Assembly (NCBI GenBank): GCA_022616415.1
Contig: JAKEEU010000143.1
Span: forward strand, 1-53,790
Length of the DNA stretch: 53,790 nt
Reading direction: 5' to 3'
Source of the DNA: Candidatus Zhuqueibacterota bacterium
Lineage (GTDB): Bacteria > Zhuqueibacterota > Zhuqueibacteria > Zhuqueibacterales > Zhuqueibacteraceae
Part shown: positions 7,697 to 17,265 of the stretch, piece after piece
Position numbering within the stretch: the first letter of the stretch is position 1
Layout of the letters: each line of letters opens with the position of its first letter
Notes under the pieces: model-generated
What the model was told of the DNA's origin: nothing
The model's database searches: none
Seen by the model: the letters and a program-made list of their open reading frames with translations, nothing else
Position numbers and translations under genes: made by a program

Positions 7697-8521
7697 ATGG
7701 CAAATCAAGGCGCCGGCTCCATGTTGTGCCCGGATTGCGGGCAGCTCATCAGCGTAAACGCTGAAGTGTGCATTCATTGCGGACGCCGCAACCCCAGCAG
7801 GTTCGGGCTGGCGCCCTTTCTGCGCCGTTTCCTGGGTGACATTGGCTTCACCCAAGCCGTCACTGGCTTTTGCATCATTGTGTACGTGATCAGCCTGCTG
7901 ATCGATCCGGCGACGATTTTGCGGCCACGCAGCTTTTTTTCAATTTTAGGGCCAAGTCCGCGCAGTCTCGATGCGTTGGGCGCCACGGGCACTTCTGCGA
8001 TGGCATACGGGCGCTGGTGGACGCTCATCACCGCGATCTATTTGCACGGCGGCTTGCTGCACATTTTTTTCAATTTGATGTGGATCCGGCAACTGGCGCC
8101 GGCGGTTGAAGAGTTTTTCGGCACTGCCCGCTTGGTTCTCATTTTCACCATCGCCGGCGCGCTCGGGTTCATCGCTTCCAATTTTATGGGCATCCCGTTT
8201 ACCATTGGCGCTTCCGGCTCGGTTTTCGGTTTGCTCGGCGCCGTGGTGTATTACGGTCGCAGCCGCGGCGGTGCCTTTGGAACGGCCATTTTTCAACAAA
8301 CGCTGCAATGGACGCTGATCGGTTTCATGTTTGGATTTTTTATGCCAGGAATCAACAACTGGGCGCACGGCGGCGGCTTCGTCGGAGGGTATCTCACCGC
8401 TATGCTGTTGGGCTATACAGAAAAACGCCGGGAAACTTTTGCGATGCAAATGTCTGCGGTGGGAGCGATCGGGTTAACGATCGCGGCGTTTGGGATGGTC
8501 GCCTGGAATTTATTCTTTTGA
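7697..8521 (+). CDS. Rhomboid-family intramembrane serine protease with zinc ribbon
   Basis: A 274-residue multi-pass membrane protein. Residues 1-30 hold a zinc-ribbon with two CxxC pairs (CPDCG...CIHCG). The rhomboid core follows: HGGLLHIFFNLMWI (family HxxxN motif), then the catalytic serine in GASGSVFGLLGAV, then the catalytic histidine in NNWAHGGGFVGGY. So the Ser-His dyad is present and the protein is probably active, cutting single-pass membrane proteins. ATG 7697 is used because it includes the ribbon. The last 12 bp overlap convergently with hemW. Confidence 0.85.
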   Translation: MANQGAGSMLCPDCGQLISVNAEVCIHCGRRNPSRFGLAPFLRRFLGDIGFTQAVTGFCIIVYVISLLIDPATILRPRSFFSILGPSPRSLDALGATGTSAMAYGRWWTLITAIYLHGGLLHIFFNLMWIRQLAPAVEEFFGTARLVLIFTIAGALGFIASNFMGIPFTIGASGSVFGLLGAVVYYGRSRGGAFGTAIFQQTLQWTLIGFMFGFFMPGINNWAHGGGFVGGYLTAMLLGYTEKRRETFAMQMSAVGAIGLTIAAFGMVAWNLFF

Positions 8522-9676
8522 GACACTGTCAAGTTGCGCTTCCAGGCGCGCACAAATCTCGTCACACACAAACAAACCTTCGCGCGTCAACTGCAAAGCG
8601 TTGCCGCACCGAATCAAGAATCCCCCTTGTTCCATTTCCTGGGCAACGCCGTTAAAAGTCTCGTCAAACGAGCGGCGGAATTTTTTGGCGAAATCAGCCA
8701 GATCGACGCCGCGCCGTTGTCGCAAGCCGAGAAACGCCGTCTCGAAAATTTTTTGCCGTTGGGAAAGCTGCTCCGATCCGGCTTCGGGCAAACGCTCACC
8801 GGCGAGCGCCTCGAGATATTTGCGCAAGTTGGCCACATTCCAAAAGCGGCGCCGGCCGTCATACGAGTGCGCCGAAGCGCCCAGCCCGAGATAGGCACTG
8901 CCGTCCCAATATTTGATATTGTGCCGAGCCTCGAAACCGGGCTGGGCAAAATTGGAAACTTCGTACCGGGCGTAACCGTGGCGTTCGAGAAAATCAATCG
9001 TGAAATGATAAAACGCGCGTTCTTCTTCCTCGCGCAAAGGTTGGATTTGGCCTTTGCGGATGGCGACGTCCAGCGGCGTGCCGTTTTCAATGGTGAGATT
9101 ATAAGCCGAGATGTGCTGGGGCGCCAGCGCGAAGGCTTGCTCCAGCGTTTGCTGCCAGCGCTCAAGGGTTTGCTGCGGCAGCGCAAACATGAAATCCATG
9201 TTGACATTTTCAAACCCGGCGTGCCGCGCCATCAACATCGCGTCAATAGCCTGCTGCGGCGAGTGCAACCGGTCGAGCCTTTCCAACTCATCGGCGTGCA
9301 ATGATTGAATGCCCAGGCTGAGACGGTTGATGCCAACGGCACGATACCTCGCCAATTGCTCACCGGTTATCGTGCCGGGATTGGCTTCAAGCGTCACTTC
9401 GAGTTGTTTTTCAAAATTGAAGGAGGAAAAAGCGGCGTCGAGGATTTCGGCAATTTCCAGCGGCGAGAGCAAAGACGGCGTGCCGCCGCCGAAAAAAATC
9501 GTCGCAAAGCGTTGGCGCTGCCAGAACGGCTCCGCCGCGCGCAAGGCGATTTCTTTTTTTAGCGTCTCGATATAATCCGGAATGCGTGAATTAACCCCGG
9601 CCACGGTGTAAAAATCACAGTAGACGCAGCGCTTTTCGCAAAAAGGAATGTGGATGTAAAGAGCGGCGGTGGGCAT
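8510..9676 (-). CDS. hemW: HemW-type radical SAM heme chaperone
   Basis: A radical SAM protein of the HemW (formerly HemN-like, YggW) group, which binds heme and delivers it to proteins; it is not a coproporphyrinogen oxidase. With the start at 9676 (MPTAALYIHIPFC) the cluster cysteines are C13, C17 and C20 in CEKRCVYC, as in HemW. Other family marks are FFGGGTPSLL, VTLEANPGT, RLSLGIQSLHADELERLDRLH and NVNMDFMFALPQQT, and a C-terminal winged-helix part (GGFLIRCGNALQLTREGLFVCDEI). The ten residues encoded upstream of this ATG are not conserved. Length of 388 is normal. Confidence 0.92.
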   Translation of the reverse strand: MPTAALYIHIPFCEKRCVYCDFYTVAGVNSRIPDYIETLKKEIALRAAEPFWQRQRFATIFFGGGTPSLLSPLEIAEILDAAFSSFNFEKQLEVTLEANPGTITGEQLARYRAVGINRLSLGIQSLHADELERLDRLHSPQQAIDAMLMARHAGFENVNMDFMFALPQQTLERWQQTLEQAFALAPQHISAYNLTIENGTPLDVAIRKGQIQPLREEEERAFYHFTIDFLERHGYARYEVSNFAQPGFEARHNIKYWDGSAYLGLGASAHSYDGRRRFWNVANLRKYLEALAGERLPEAGSEQLSQRQKIFETAFLGLRQRRGVDLADFAKKFRRSFDETFNGVAQEMEQGGFLIRCGNALQLTREGLFVCDEICARLEAQLDSVSKE

Positions 9677-9714
9677 AATTATGTTACGACAGAAAATTTT
9701 CCGCAAAACTTTGT

Positions 9715-9782
9715 TCCACGCGGATTAAAAAAACTCACGGAAATCTTTGGAACGATCCGAGTGTTTTTTTAATCCGTGGGGA
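9715..9782. repeat. Inverted repeat between hemW and lepB
   Basis: Arms around GGATTAAAAAAACTC (left, 9715-9740) and its near complement GAGTGTTTTTTTAATCC (right, 9755-9782), each flanked by CCACG/CGTGG. Both arms also carry a second short CACGGA or CCGAGTG near-copy. The T-run side may end lepB or hemW transcripts, but the structure matches the repeat class of this window better than a simple terminator. Confidence 0.7.
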
Positions 9783-9784
9783 AC

Positions 9785-10555
9785 TCATTTGATCAGATCG
9801 CCGATGCGCAGCCAGCGAACTTTGTCAAAAATCCGATAGAGCGGCGCTTGTTTGTCCCATGACCAATAAATCACCATCGCTTCACCGACGACGTTTTCAG
9901 CCGGCAAGAAGCCCCAATACCGGCTGTCCGAGCTGTTATCACGATTATCACCCATCATGAAGTAATATCCTTCTGGAACTGTTCGCAGCGCGAAGTTTTC
10001 GGCAGCCAGATTATGGCCTTCGTAATGCCGGATCGTGTACGTCTTGCCGCGCGGCGTGGTGATTTTGTAATACAGCACGTAATGGCCCTCTTCGGGATCA
10101 TATTCTTTCTTGACAAATTCTTGTTTACCCTCCGGTTGGTCATTGACGTAGACGACGCCGTCTCGCATTTCCACCGTTTGCCCGCCGATCGCGATGCAAC
10201 GCTTGATGTAATCGAGCTTGGGGTCGTCCGGATATTTGAAAACGATGATGTCCCCGGCCCCGGGCGCTTTGAACGCCGGCAAGCGGAAAAACGGCAGCGA
10301 GACATCGAGAAACGGAATGCCATCCGGCGTGCGCGCGCCGTAGACGAATTTGTTAACGAGCAAAAAATCGCCGATGAGCAAGGTGTCTTTCATCGACCCG
10401 GTGGGAATGCGAAACGCCTGTACCACGAACGTGCGCAACACCAGCGCCGCCAACAACGCCACCAATATCGCTTCGGTATATTCACGAACCTGGCTTTTGC
10501 CTTTTTTCTCTGAAACCGGTTTGGTTTTGTTCATTTGCAAAACTTTTTCACGCAT
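9785..10555 (-). CDS. lepB: Signal peptidase I
   Basis: The membrane-bound protease that removes signal peptides from exported proteins. From the ATG at 10555 (AAGGAT about 11 nt upstream) the 256-residue protein has one N-terminal membrane helix (about residues 28-47), the nucleophile box FRIPTGSMKDTLLIGD (Ser near 54), the box B/C strand and the catalytic lysine in DYIKRCIAIGG (near 118), and the C-terminal MMGDNRDNSSDSRYWG box. All active-site elements are present. An internal ATG at 10534 would give a slightly shorter form. Confidence 0.95.
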   Translation of the reverse strand: MREKVLQMNKTKPVSEKKGKSQVREYTEAILVALLAALVLRTFVVQAFRIPTGSMKDTLLIGDFLLVNKFVYGARTPDGIPFLDVSLPFFRLPAFKAPGAGDIIVFKYPDDPKLDYIKRCIAIGGQTVEMRDGVVYVNDQPEGKQEFVKKEYDPEEGHYVLYYKITTPRGKTYTIRHYEGHNLAAENFALRTVPEGYYFMMGDNRDNSSDSRYWGFLPAENVVGEAMVIYWSWDKQAPLYRIFDKVRWLRIGDLIK

Positions 10556-10595
10556 GTGGAATGCTTATCCTTAATTTCACGTAATCTCCGTCCCT

Positions 10596-10643
10596 GCCCC
10601 GCTCCGTCTCCATAGCTTTTTATGGAAGCGGGATGGAGTGGGC
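10596..10643. repeat. Inverted repeat between lepB and lepA
   Basis: Left arm GCCCCGCTCCGTCTCCAT (10596-10613) and right arm 10622-10643, complementary to GCCCACTCCATCCCGCTTCC. Both arms consist of two tandem near-copies of a CC(C/G)(A/G)CTCC(A/G)T unit. Loop of 8 nt. It is likely to fold in RNA from either strand. Confidence 0.7.
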
Positions 10644-10703
10644 GGCTATCATAGTCAAGAATTCCCGGAGTTAGAGAGTGCTCCACAAGGGGACATGACT
10701 ACA

Positions 10704-12503
10704 CTATTGTTCGACTTTCAAAACGGCTAAAAAGGCTTCCTGCGGAATCTCGACGCGACCGAGCTGCTTCATGCGTTTCTTGCCTTCTTTTTGCCGCTCG
10801 AGCAGCTTGCGCTTGCGCGTAATGTCGCCGCCGTAGCATTTGGCCGTGACATTCTTCCGCATCGCGTGCACAGTTTCGCGCGCGATGACTTTCGCGCCAA
10901 TCGCCGCCTGAATTGCCACCTCGAAAAGCTGGCGGGGAATCAGCTCCCTTAATTTTTCGCAAATCTTGCGGCCCCAATCATACGATTTCTCGCGATTGAC
11001 GATGTGCGACAGCGCATCGACCGGCTCGCCGTTGATCAGAATATCGAGTTTCACCAGATCGCCGTCGCGATAGCCGATGAACTCGTAATCCAGCGAAGCG
11101 TAACCTTTCGAGAGCGACTTCAGCTTGTCGTAAAAATCGAAAATGATCTCGCCGAGCGGAAATTCGTAAGTGATGTCGACGCGGCTCGCATCGATATAGC
11201 TGGTGTTTTTATAAATGCCGCGGCGATCCTGGCACAGCTTCATGATATTGCCGATATAATCCGACGGCGTGATGATCTGCGCGCGAATGTACGGTTCCTC
11301 AATATGATCGATATCGCCGACCGGCGGCAACAGGGCGGGATTGTCGATCACCAGCTTTTCGCCGTTCGTTTTGTAGACCCACAGCTCGACGTTCGGCACG
11401 GTGGTGATGATATCCATATCATATTCGCGCGCCAAGCGCTCTTGCACGATTTCCATGTGCAGCAGGCCGAGAAAGCCGCAGCGAAAACCGAAGCCCAGCG
11501 CCACCGAGCTTTCCGGCTCATAAATCAGCGACGAGTCGTTGAGCTTGAATTTTTCCAACGCCGTGCGCAGCTCGTCGTATTGTTCGCTCACCGTCGGAAA
11601 AACGCCGCTGAACACCATCGGCTTGACCTCGCGATAGCCCGGCAACGGCTCTACGGCCGGATGCCCGGCATCGGTGATGGTGTCGCCGACTTTGGTGTCT
11701 TTGACTTCTTTCACGCCGGCAACGCAATAACCGACTTCGCCGGCCGCCAGTTGCGGCCGCGGGATCCGCTCCATGCGCATCACGCCAACTTCGGCGACCT
11801 CGAATTCCTTGTCGGTGGAAAAGAATTTGATTTTCATGCCCGGCTCGATCGTGCCGTCGAAAACCCGGATGTAGGCAATGGCGCCGCGATAGCTGTCAAA
11901 CTTCGAGTCAAAAATCAGCGCGCGCAGCGGCGACGTGGGATTGCCTCGGGGCGGCGGGATGCGCTGCACCACCGCCTCGACGATAGCATCGACACCGATG
12001 CCCTGCTTGGCGCTCGCCAAAATAATTTCATTCGTGTCAATGCCGAGAATATCGGTAATTTGCTGTTTGACGAGATCGATCTGCGCCCCCTTCAAATCAA
12101 TTTTGTTGATGACGGGGATAACGGTCAGATTGTGCTCGAGCGCGAGATAAAGATTTGAGATCGTCTGCGCCTCGACGCCCTGCGAAGCATCGACGACGAG
12201 AATGGCGCCCTCGCAAGCCGCGAGGCTGCGGGAGACTTCGTAGCTGAAATCCACGTGGCCCGGCGTATCGATGAGATTCAGCACATAATCTTTGCCGTCT
12301 TTGGCGCGAAAGGACATGGTCACGGCGTGGAGCTTGATGGTGATGCCCCGCTCCCGCTCGAGATCCATGCTGTCAAGCGTTTGATCAATGATCTCTTCCT
12401 TGCGCAGCGCGCCGGTCACTTCGAGAAACCGGTCAGCTAAGGTGGACTTGCCATGATCGATATGTGCGATAATGCAAAAATTGCGAATTAAATCATTCAT
12501 CAT
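10704..12503 (-). CDS. lepA: Elongation factor 4 (LepA)
   Basis: A 599-residue translational GTPase that acts on ribosomes, thought to help back-translocation or initiation under stress. Visible: G1 [10 protein letters not shown]2/G3 ([18 protein letters not shown]), G4 NKIDLKGA, and the LepA-specific C-terminal domain with the ribosome-contact loop ([17 protein letters not shown]) before [11 protein letters not shown]. Length is typical (E. coli 599). The start is ATG-ATG at 12503. It follows lepB at some 150 bp distance on the same strand order (lepA first, then lepB). Confidence 0.97.
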   Translation of the reverse strand: MMNDLIRNFCIIAHIDHGKSTLADRFLEVTGALRKEEIIDQTLDSMDLERERGITIKLHAVTMSFRAKDGKDYVLNLIDTPGHVDFSYEVSRSLAACEGAILVVDASQGVEAQTISNLYLALEHNLTVIPVINKIDLKGAQIDLVKQQITDILGIDTNEIILASAKQGIGVDAIVEAVVQRIPPPRGNPTSPLRALIFDSKFDSYRGAIAYIRVFDGTIEPGMKIKFFSTDKEFEVAEVGVMRMERIPRPQLAAGEVGYCVAGVKEVKDTKVGDTITDAGHPAVEPLPGYREVKPMVFSGVFPTVSEQYDELRTALEKFKLNDSSLIYEPESSVALGFGFRCGFLGLLHMEIVQERLAREYDMDIITTVPNVELWVYKTNGEKLVIDNPALLPPVGDIDHIEEPYIRAQIITPSDYIGNIMKLCQDRRGIYKNTSYIDASRVDITYEFPLGEIIFDFYDKLKSLSKGYASLDYEFIGYRDGDLVKLDILINGEPVDALSHIVNREKSYDWGRKICEKLRELIPRQLFEVAIQAAIGAKVIARETVHAMRKNVTAKCYGGDITRKRKLLERQKEGKKRMKQLGRVEIPQEAFLAVLKVEQ

Positions 12504-12858
12504 GATAAATCTATTAAATTTTCATCAAACAGGCAATAAAAATTCCCGTAACTTACTGGCCACGGCAACCGAACGGCAGATTCAAGGCGACCAACCAGCA
12601 GCCATTCATTCAAAGACAAAATAAATTAGGTTAACGCTTAGATTTTGAGAACCCAAAATCTTTGTCACGTTAAATGAAATGCAATTTATATAAAGAGATA
12701 GCTTTTCCCACGGATTGAAGAATCCCACTGATTCATTGGCAAAAATCCGTGGGGTTCCTCAATCAGTGGGGAATAAACGATTCCGCGCACTCGCGACTTG
12801 AGGCGAGGTTTCGTTAGACAATCATGCCTCAAAAGCAACATCGACTTGCGATATGGCG
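12504..12858. other. Intergenic region upstream of lepA
   Basis: No gene seen. It holds a small hairpin (AGATTTTG/CAAAATCT at 12640-12661), the inverted repeat at 12707-12771, and A/T-rich sequence upstream of lepA with a possible TTGCCT-17-TAGATT promoter on the minus strand. A long open frame crossing this region on the minus strand is a shadow of rnr and its downstream gene. Confidence 0.5.
12707..12771. repeat. Inverted repeat of tandem CCCAC(G/T)GATT units
   Basis: Left arm 12707-12734 reads CCCACGGATT..GAATCCCACTGATT, i.e. two tandem CCCAC(G/T)GATT units. The right arm 12745-12771 is the complement of CCCCACTGATT..CCCCACGGAT, the same two units in swapped order. The loop is about 10 nt. 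The swapped order means either unit of one arm can pair with either unit of the other. Confidence 0.75.
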
Positions 12859-13167
12859 TTATTTTTTGAGAAAAAGATCGCGCCAAGTTTTCCGGCGTTT
12901 GCTCTTTTTCAGCCAAACCGCGATGCCGACTCCCGCCAGGACACCGGCGGTGATGCCAAGCCCGATATACATTTGCTTGTTCGGGTGCCAGCGTTGCTCG
13001 TCGCGCGGCAAGAAATCTCCGAAAAATTCTTCCGTGCCATCGGAGAAAGGTTGCCGCAACTCCAACTCTGGCGTCATATCCTGACCATCCCAGTCCGCCT
13101 CGTATGCAGTCCGGCTGACCGCTTCTTTCTGTCTGGCTTTCGCGAGAAGATTCTCCCACCAGCTCAT
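12859..13167 (-). CDS. Hypothetical protein with C-terminal membrane helix
   Basis: A 102-residue protein with an acidic, soluble N-terminal two thirds (MSWWENLLAKARQKEA, then DMTPELELRQPFSDGTEEF) and one membrane helix near residues 69-86 (IGLGITAGVLAGVGIAVWL), followed by a basic tail KKSKRRK. The topology is tail-anchored, N-terminus in the cytoplasm by the positive-inside rule. Its ATG overlaps the rnr stop by ATGA, so the two are translationally coupled. I do not recognise the family. Confidence 0.65.
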   Translation of the reverse strand: MSWWENLLAKARQKEAVSRTAYEADWDGQDMTPELELRQPFSDGTEEFFGDFLPRDEQRWHPNKQMYIGLGITAGVLAGVGIAVWLKKSKRRKTWRDLFLKK

Positions 13168-15404
13168 TTTTTCCTCCGGCTTGTTTTAGTTTCTTTCTTG
13201 ATGCGGTGCGGCCTGCGGCGTCCCGATTTTCCTTTTTTATTTTTACTCGGAGCTTCCACGAGCACAAAATCCAGCACGCGCTCGTTGGGATCGACGCGGA
13301 CGACGCGCACCCGCACCTCGTCACCCAGGCGGTAAACCCGCCCGGAGTTTTGTCCTTTTAAACGGTACGCTCTTTCTTCAAAAATGTAATAGTCATCTTC
13401 GAGATCGCTGATGTGAACCAGCCCCTCGACTACAAACTGCGGAATCTCGACGAAAATTCCAAACGCGACCACTCCGGAAACAATGCCGTCAAACTCGTCG
13501 CCAAGATGCCGCGTCATGAATTGCGCCTGCTTCATTTTGACGGAAGCGCGCTCAGCTTCCAGCGCCACCAGCTCCCGCTCCGAAGATTGCTGCGCCGCAT
13601 AGCTCAATTTGCGGGCAAGCGCCTCGTGCATCTCGGGGTGATAGCCGTTTGCATAAGCTTTCAACGTCCGGTGCACGATGAGATCGGGATAGCGCCGGAT
13701 CGGCGAGGTGAAATGCGAGTAATGCTTGAACGCCAGGCCGAAATGCCCGAGGTTTTCAGTGGAATATTTCGCTTTCATCAGCGAGCGCAGCATGACGTTT
13801 TCGATGATATCGGCTTCCGGCTTGCCCGCGATCTCGTGCAAAAACCTGCTCAACACTTTGCTCGTGATCGTCTGCTGATGATCGAAATTAAAACCGAAGG
13901 CTTTGACAAACAGCGCAAACTCCTCGATCTTCAGCGGATCCGGCGGCTCGTGAATGCGATAAATGAACGGCGGCTTGTTCCGTTTCTGCGCCAGCTTCAG
14001 ATCGACGTGCTTGGTGATGGTCTGATTGGCAAGCAGCATGAACTCTTCGATCATCCGATTGGAGTCCTGCCGCAGCTTGCGGCGAATCTCAGTCGGAAAT
14101 CCGGCGGCGTCGAGAATGATTTTCACCTCCGGCGTGTCGAAATCGAGGCTGCCGTTGCGCAAGCGCCGGCGCGTCAAAACGTGCGCCAGCTCGTTCAGCT
14201 CCCGCAAAGCCTCGTCGAGTGCCGGACCGAGCGCTTTTTCATAATCGCTGGCGGCGGTATCTGCCCCGCTCTTTTTGCCGTCGAGAATCTCCTGCACTTC
14301 TTCATAATTAAAGCGCCGCTTGCTGTGAATAATGGTCTCAGCAATTCGATAATTGATGACTTCGCCTTTGGGTGTTACTTCCATGATGCAAGAATACGTG
14401 AGCCGGTCGGTGTGCGGCTTCAAGCTGCACAGCTCGTTGCTCAGCCGCTCCGGCAGCATCGGCACGACGCGATCCACCAGATAAACCGAAGTGCCGCGCG
14501 CCAACGCCTCTTTGTCAAGGGGCGAGCCTTCCGTCACATAATGGCTGACGTCGGCGATGTGTACGCCCAGCTCATAATTGCCGTTGTCGAGATGCCGTAA
14601 GCTCACCGCATCGTCGAAATCTTTGGCGTCCGCCGGATCGATCGTGAACGTCATCAGATCGCGCAGATCGAGGCGCTGCTGCAGCAAGTCCGGCGTAATC
14701 TCGAGCGCCAATTGCTCCGCCGCTTGCTCGACCGCTACCGGAAACTTCGCAGGAAGATCGAACGAGAACGCCACCGAAAGCACATCGACGCCGGCCTCAT
14801 CCGGAAAACCAAGCACTTTCACGACCCGCCCTTCGGGATTGAGCAAAGGGTCTTCCCAGTTTTCAATGGAAACTGCGACTTTCTGTCCCGGCTGTGCGCC
14901 ATCAAGATATTCGTCAGGAATAAAAATATCGTGCAGCAATTTCATCTCGTCAGGCTTGACGAAATAGAAATGCTTGCCCTTGCGCAAGGTGCCGACGATA
15001 TTTTGGCGAGCGCGCTTGATGACTTCGACGACGCGGCCTTCTGCCTTGCGGCCGGGGGGCCGCGCAAAGAGCTGCACTCTCACCACGTCACGATTGAGCG
15101 CCGTACCCATGTTTTTTTGCGAAATGAACACATCTTCCTGCCCCTCGCCGACGATGAGAAAAGCATAGCCTTGAGTTTTGACGTGCAACGTGCCGGTAAG
15201 CGCCGAGGACTGTTGCGCGTGTCCGTAATGATTGCGCTTATGTTTTGCAATCCTCCCCTCACGCGCCAGCGCTTTAATGAAATCGCGAAACTCCGGATAG
15301 CGTCCCGGCGGCACTTTGAGAGACCGCGCCAGTTCTTTGGGTTTAAATTGACGATTTGGCTCGCGCGCCAAATGTTCCAGCACGCGATCGGTAAGTTCGA
15401 ACAT
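13164..15404 (-). CDS. rnr: Ribonuclease R
   Basis: A 746-residue 3'-5' exoribonuclease of the RNase II/R family that degrades structured RNA. Order seen: N-terminal winged-helix domain (LARSLKVPPGRYPEFRDFIKAL), cold-shock domains (GYAFLIVGEGQEDVFISQKNMGTAL), RNB catalytic core with the metal-binding signature IDPADAKDFDDAVSL and RIHEPPD, and an S1 domain (GIFVEIPQFVVEGLVHISDL). The C-terminus is a Lys/Arg-rich tail of about 25 residues, a feature that in RNase R helps open duplexes. It is the first gene of a two-gene unit with the small membrane protein. Confidence 0.95.
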   Translation of the reverse strand: MFELTDRVLEHLAREPNRQFKPKELARSLKVPPGRYPEFRDFIKALAREGRIAKHKRNHYGHAQQSSALTGTLHVKTQGYAFLIVGEGQEDVFISQKNMGTALNRDVVRVQLFARPPGRKAEGRVVEVIKRARQNIVGTLRKGKHFYFVKPDEMKLLHDIFIPDEYLDGAQPGQKVAVSIENWEDPLLNPEGRVVKVLGFPDEAGVDVLSVAFSFDLPAKFPVAVEQAAEQLALEITPDLLQQRLDLRDLMTFTIDPADAKDFDDAVSLRHLDNGNYELGVHIADVSHYVTEGSPLDKEALARGTSVYLVDRVVPMLPERLSNELCSLKPHTDRLTYSCIMEVTPKGEVINYRIAETIIHSKRRFNYEEVQEILDGKKSGADTAASDYEKALGPALDEALRELNELAHVLTRRRLRNGSLDFDTPEVKIILDAAGFPTEIRRKLRQDSNRMIEEFMLLANQTITKHVDLKLAQKRNKPPFIYRIHEPPDPLKIEEFALFVKAFGFNFDHQQTITSKVLSRFLHEIAGKPEADIIENVMLRSLMKAKYSTENLGHFGLAFKHYSHFTSPIRRYPDLIVHRTLKAYANGYHPEMHEALARKLSYAAQQSSERELVALEAERASVKMKQAQFMTRHLGDEFDGIVSGVVAFGIFVEIPQFVVEGLVHISDLEDDYYIFEERAYRLKGQNSGRVYRLGDEVRVRVVRVDPNERVLDFVLVEAPSKNKKGKSGRRRPHRIKKETKTSRRKK

Positions 15405-15425
15405 AAATAAATGATGAGATGAAAA

Positions 15426-15508
15426 CTCATACTCTTTCTCGTACTCTTACTCGCTTTGAAATATCTTGAAAAGCGAGCAGGAGTATGAGTATGAGCATGA
15501 GCAAGAGA
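15426..15508. repeat. Inverted repeat of CTCATACTC/CTCGTACTC units
   Basis: Left arm 15426-15457 has repeating CTC(A/G)TACTC-like units ending in ACTCGCTTT. The right arm 15471-15508 begins AAAGCGAG and continues with GAGTATGAGTATGAGCATGAG, the complement. Loop of about 13 nt. It lies between glmM and rnr and could stop or stabilise transcripts from either direction. Confidence 0.75.
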
Positions 15509-15524
15509 AAATATTTTGAAATTC

Positions 15525-16877
15525 TTATGCTTCGACTACTGCCGCCAATTCCTCGCAGTATTTCTCCGCGACTGCGGCGCTTTGCGCTTCTGCCATAATA
15601 CGCAGTATCGGCTCGGTATTCGAGGCGCGCACTTGCACCCAGGATTTGTCGCGCAAAATTTTGATGCCATCATTGGCATCGAGTTTTTCGCGCTGATATT
15701 TCCGGGCAATCTTTTGGAGAACCTGCTTCGGATCAAGTCCGCCGGCCAATTCGACCTTGCGGCGGCGCATTACGTATTGCGGCAGCGACGCATGCAGCTC
15801 ACTCAACGGGCCGCCGAAGTCGGCGAGCTGTTGCAGAAGCATCGCCACGCCCACCATCGCATCGCGGCCAAGATGCACGTCGGGTAGAATCACACCACCG
15901 TTGCCCTCGCCGCCGATGACGGCGGCAACATGGCGTATATGTTTGGCCACGTGAATCTCACCAACTTTGGTGCGCTCGACCGTGCAGCCGTGTTTCGCCG
16001 CAATGTCATCGATCACCATTGAAGTGGAAAGATTGACGACGACTTTGCCTTTTCGCTTTGGCAAAAGTAAAGCAGCGGCGAGCGCCAGCGTATACTCTTC
16101 GCCGAGCGGTACGCCCTTCTCCGAAATAAGGGCCAAACGATCCGCGTCCGGATCGAGCGCCAGCCCGATGTGCGCACGATGTTTCTTCACCGCTTCACAG
16201 AGCTCGGCCAAATTTTCCGGCAGCGGCTCCGGATTGTGCGGAAAGCGGCCCGTCGGTGCATTATTTAAAATAACAAAATCGCAGCCGAAATGTTCCAAAA
16301 GCTTTTTCAAGATCACGCCGCCTGCGCCATTTACGCAATCGGCCACGACGCGGAAACGGGCTTGACGAATCTTTTCGATATCGATAAACGGCAGCGCATA
16401 AATAGCGGCGAGGTGGTCGTCGATGGCTTTATCGTAAGCAGTCGTTTTGCCGAGTCCATCCCAGTTGCGGATGTTTGCAGCGCCGGCATCGCGAATCGTC
16501 AGGACTTGTTTCCCTTGCTCCTCATCTAAAAAAAGGCCGTCACCGGCCAACATTTTCAGGCCATTCCACATCACCGGATTGTGGCTGGCTGTGATCACCA
16601 AACCGCCAGCGGCATGCAGTTTCTCGACCGCAATCTTCGTGGTAGGAGTGGGTGCAATGCCGATATCGACCACTTCACAGCCAACCGCCATAAGGCCGGC
16701 AGTCACGGCATGCTGCAACATCGGCCCGGAAACGCGCGAGTCGCGGCCGAGCACGACGCGCCCGCCTTGACAATAAGTTCCATAAGCTTGGGCAAAAGCG
16801 AGAACAACTTCCGGCGTCAGTCCTTCGCCGATTACACCGCGCACGCCCGAGACGCTGATCATGAGTTGTTGAGGCAC
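15525..16877 (-). CDS. glmM: Phosphoglucosamine mutase-type phosphohexomutase
   Basis: A 450-residue alpha-D-phosphohexomutase. Within the superfamily it fits the GlmM-like branch (glucosamine-6-P to glucosamine-1-P, toward UDP-GlcNAc for the cell wall): opening SGVRGVIGEGL, active-site serine near 98 in ITASHNP, Mg loop DPDADRLAL, sugar loop GGEGNGGVI and phosphate loop RASNTEPILRI. The start is a GTG at 16877 behind AAAGGAG. A phosphomannomutase role cannot be excluded, since a second paralogue is encoded at 19309-20721. Together these would feed cell-wall and polysaccharide precursors. Confidence 0.85.
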   Translation of the reverse strand: MPQQLMISVSGVRGVIGEGLTPEVVLAFAQAYGTYCQGGRVVLGRDSRVSGPMLQHAVTAGLMAVGCEVVDIGIAPTPTTKIAVEKLHAAGGLVITASHNPVMWNGLKMLAGDGLFLDEEQGKQVLTIRDAGAANIRNWDGLGKTTAYDKAIDDHLAAIYALPFIDIEKIRQARFRVVADCVNGAGGVILKKLLEHFGCDFVILNNAPTGRFPHNPEPLPENLAELCEAVKKHRAHIGLALDPDADRLALISEKGVPLGEEYTLALAAALLLPKRKGKVVVNLSTSMVIDDIAAKHGCTVERTKVGEIHVAKHIRHVAAVIGGEGNGGVILPDVHLGRDAMVGVAMLLQQLADFGGPLSELHASLPQYVMRRRKVELAGGLDPKQVLQKIARKYQREKLDANDGIKILRDKSWVQVRASNTEPILRIMAEAQSAAVAEKYCEELAAVVEA

Positions 16878-16972
16878 AGTGAGCTCCTTTATTTTGCCGT
16901 CCTAAAAACGAATCTGTCTTATTTAGAAAATAAGCAAAAACGGCGGGAAAAGCAATTTGAAAGTGGGGATTA

Positions 16973-17251
16973 TCATTTGTTTGGAATAAGTGCAATGAGC
17001 GAGCGAAGTGCTTTATTCACGGCTTCCGAATTTGGAAAATATTCGAGCACATCCGGCTCTAATATTACCGCTCGAGTGACCGGCTTAACACGTTTTACAA
17101 CCGTTGTGCCATCGGATTTGTGAATTTTAATCGTGTATCCTTGTTGCATGGCTTTGTAGTGTTTGCCGCGCACGCCATCTTTGAGCAGCCGCCTCAGATC
17201 ATATTCTGGACGCAGTTCGTCATTCATTTCAGATTTCATTTTCTTCGGCAT
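16973..17251 (-). CDS. Small antitoxin-like protein, third gene of the BrnTA set
   Basis: A 92-residue basic protein. It starts (ATG 17251) with MPKKMKSEMNDELRPEYDLRRLLKDGVRGKHY and ends with LEPDVLEYFPNSEAVNKALRSLI. This combination, DEL.PEYD..L..GVRGK plus V.LEPDV...FP..EAVN.ALR.LI, is widespread in small putative antitoxin/regulator proteins of cyanobacteria and other phyla. Unlike the short members it has an insert (KSDGTTVVKRVKPVTRA). It begins 14 bp after the brnA stop and so is likely part of the same operon. Its function is unproven. Confidence 0.65.
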   Translation of the reverse strand: MPKKMKSEMNDELRPEYDLRRLLKDGVRGKHYKAMQQGYTIKIHKSDGTTVVKRVKPVTRAVILEPDVLEYFPNSEAVNKALRSLIALIPNK

Positions 17252-17265
17252 AAACTTTTCTTTTA

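Noticed and set aside
11004..12158. A 384-residue plus-strand frame opposite lepA
   Set aside because: Shadow of lepA; similar long shadows lie opposite rnr (13413-14600) and larC (46806-47975). All have unlikely composition.
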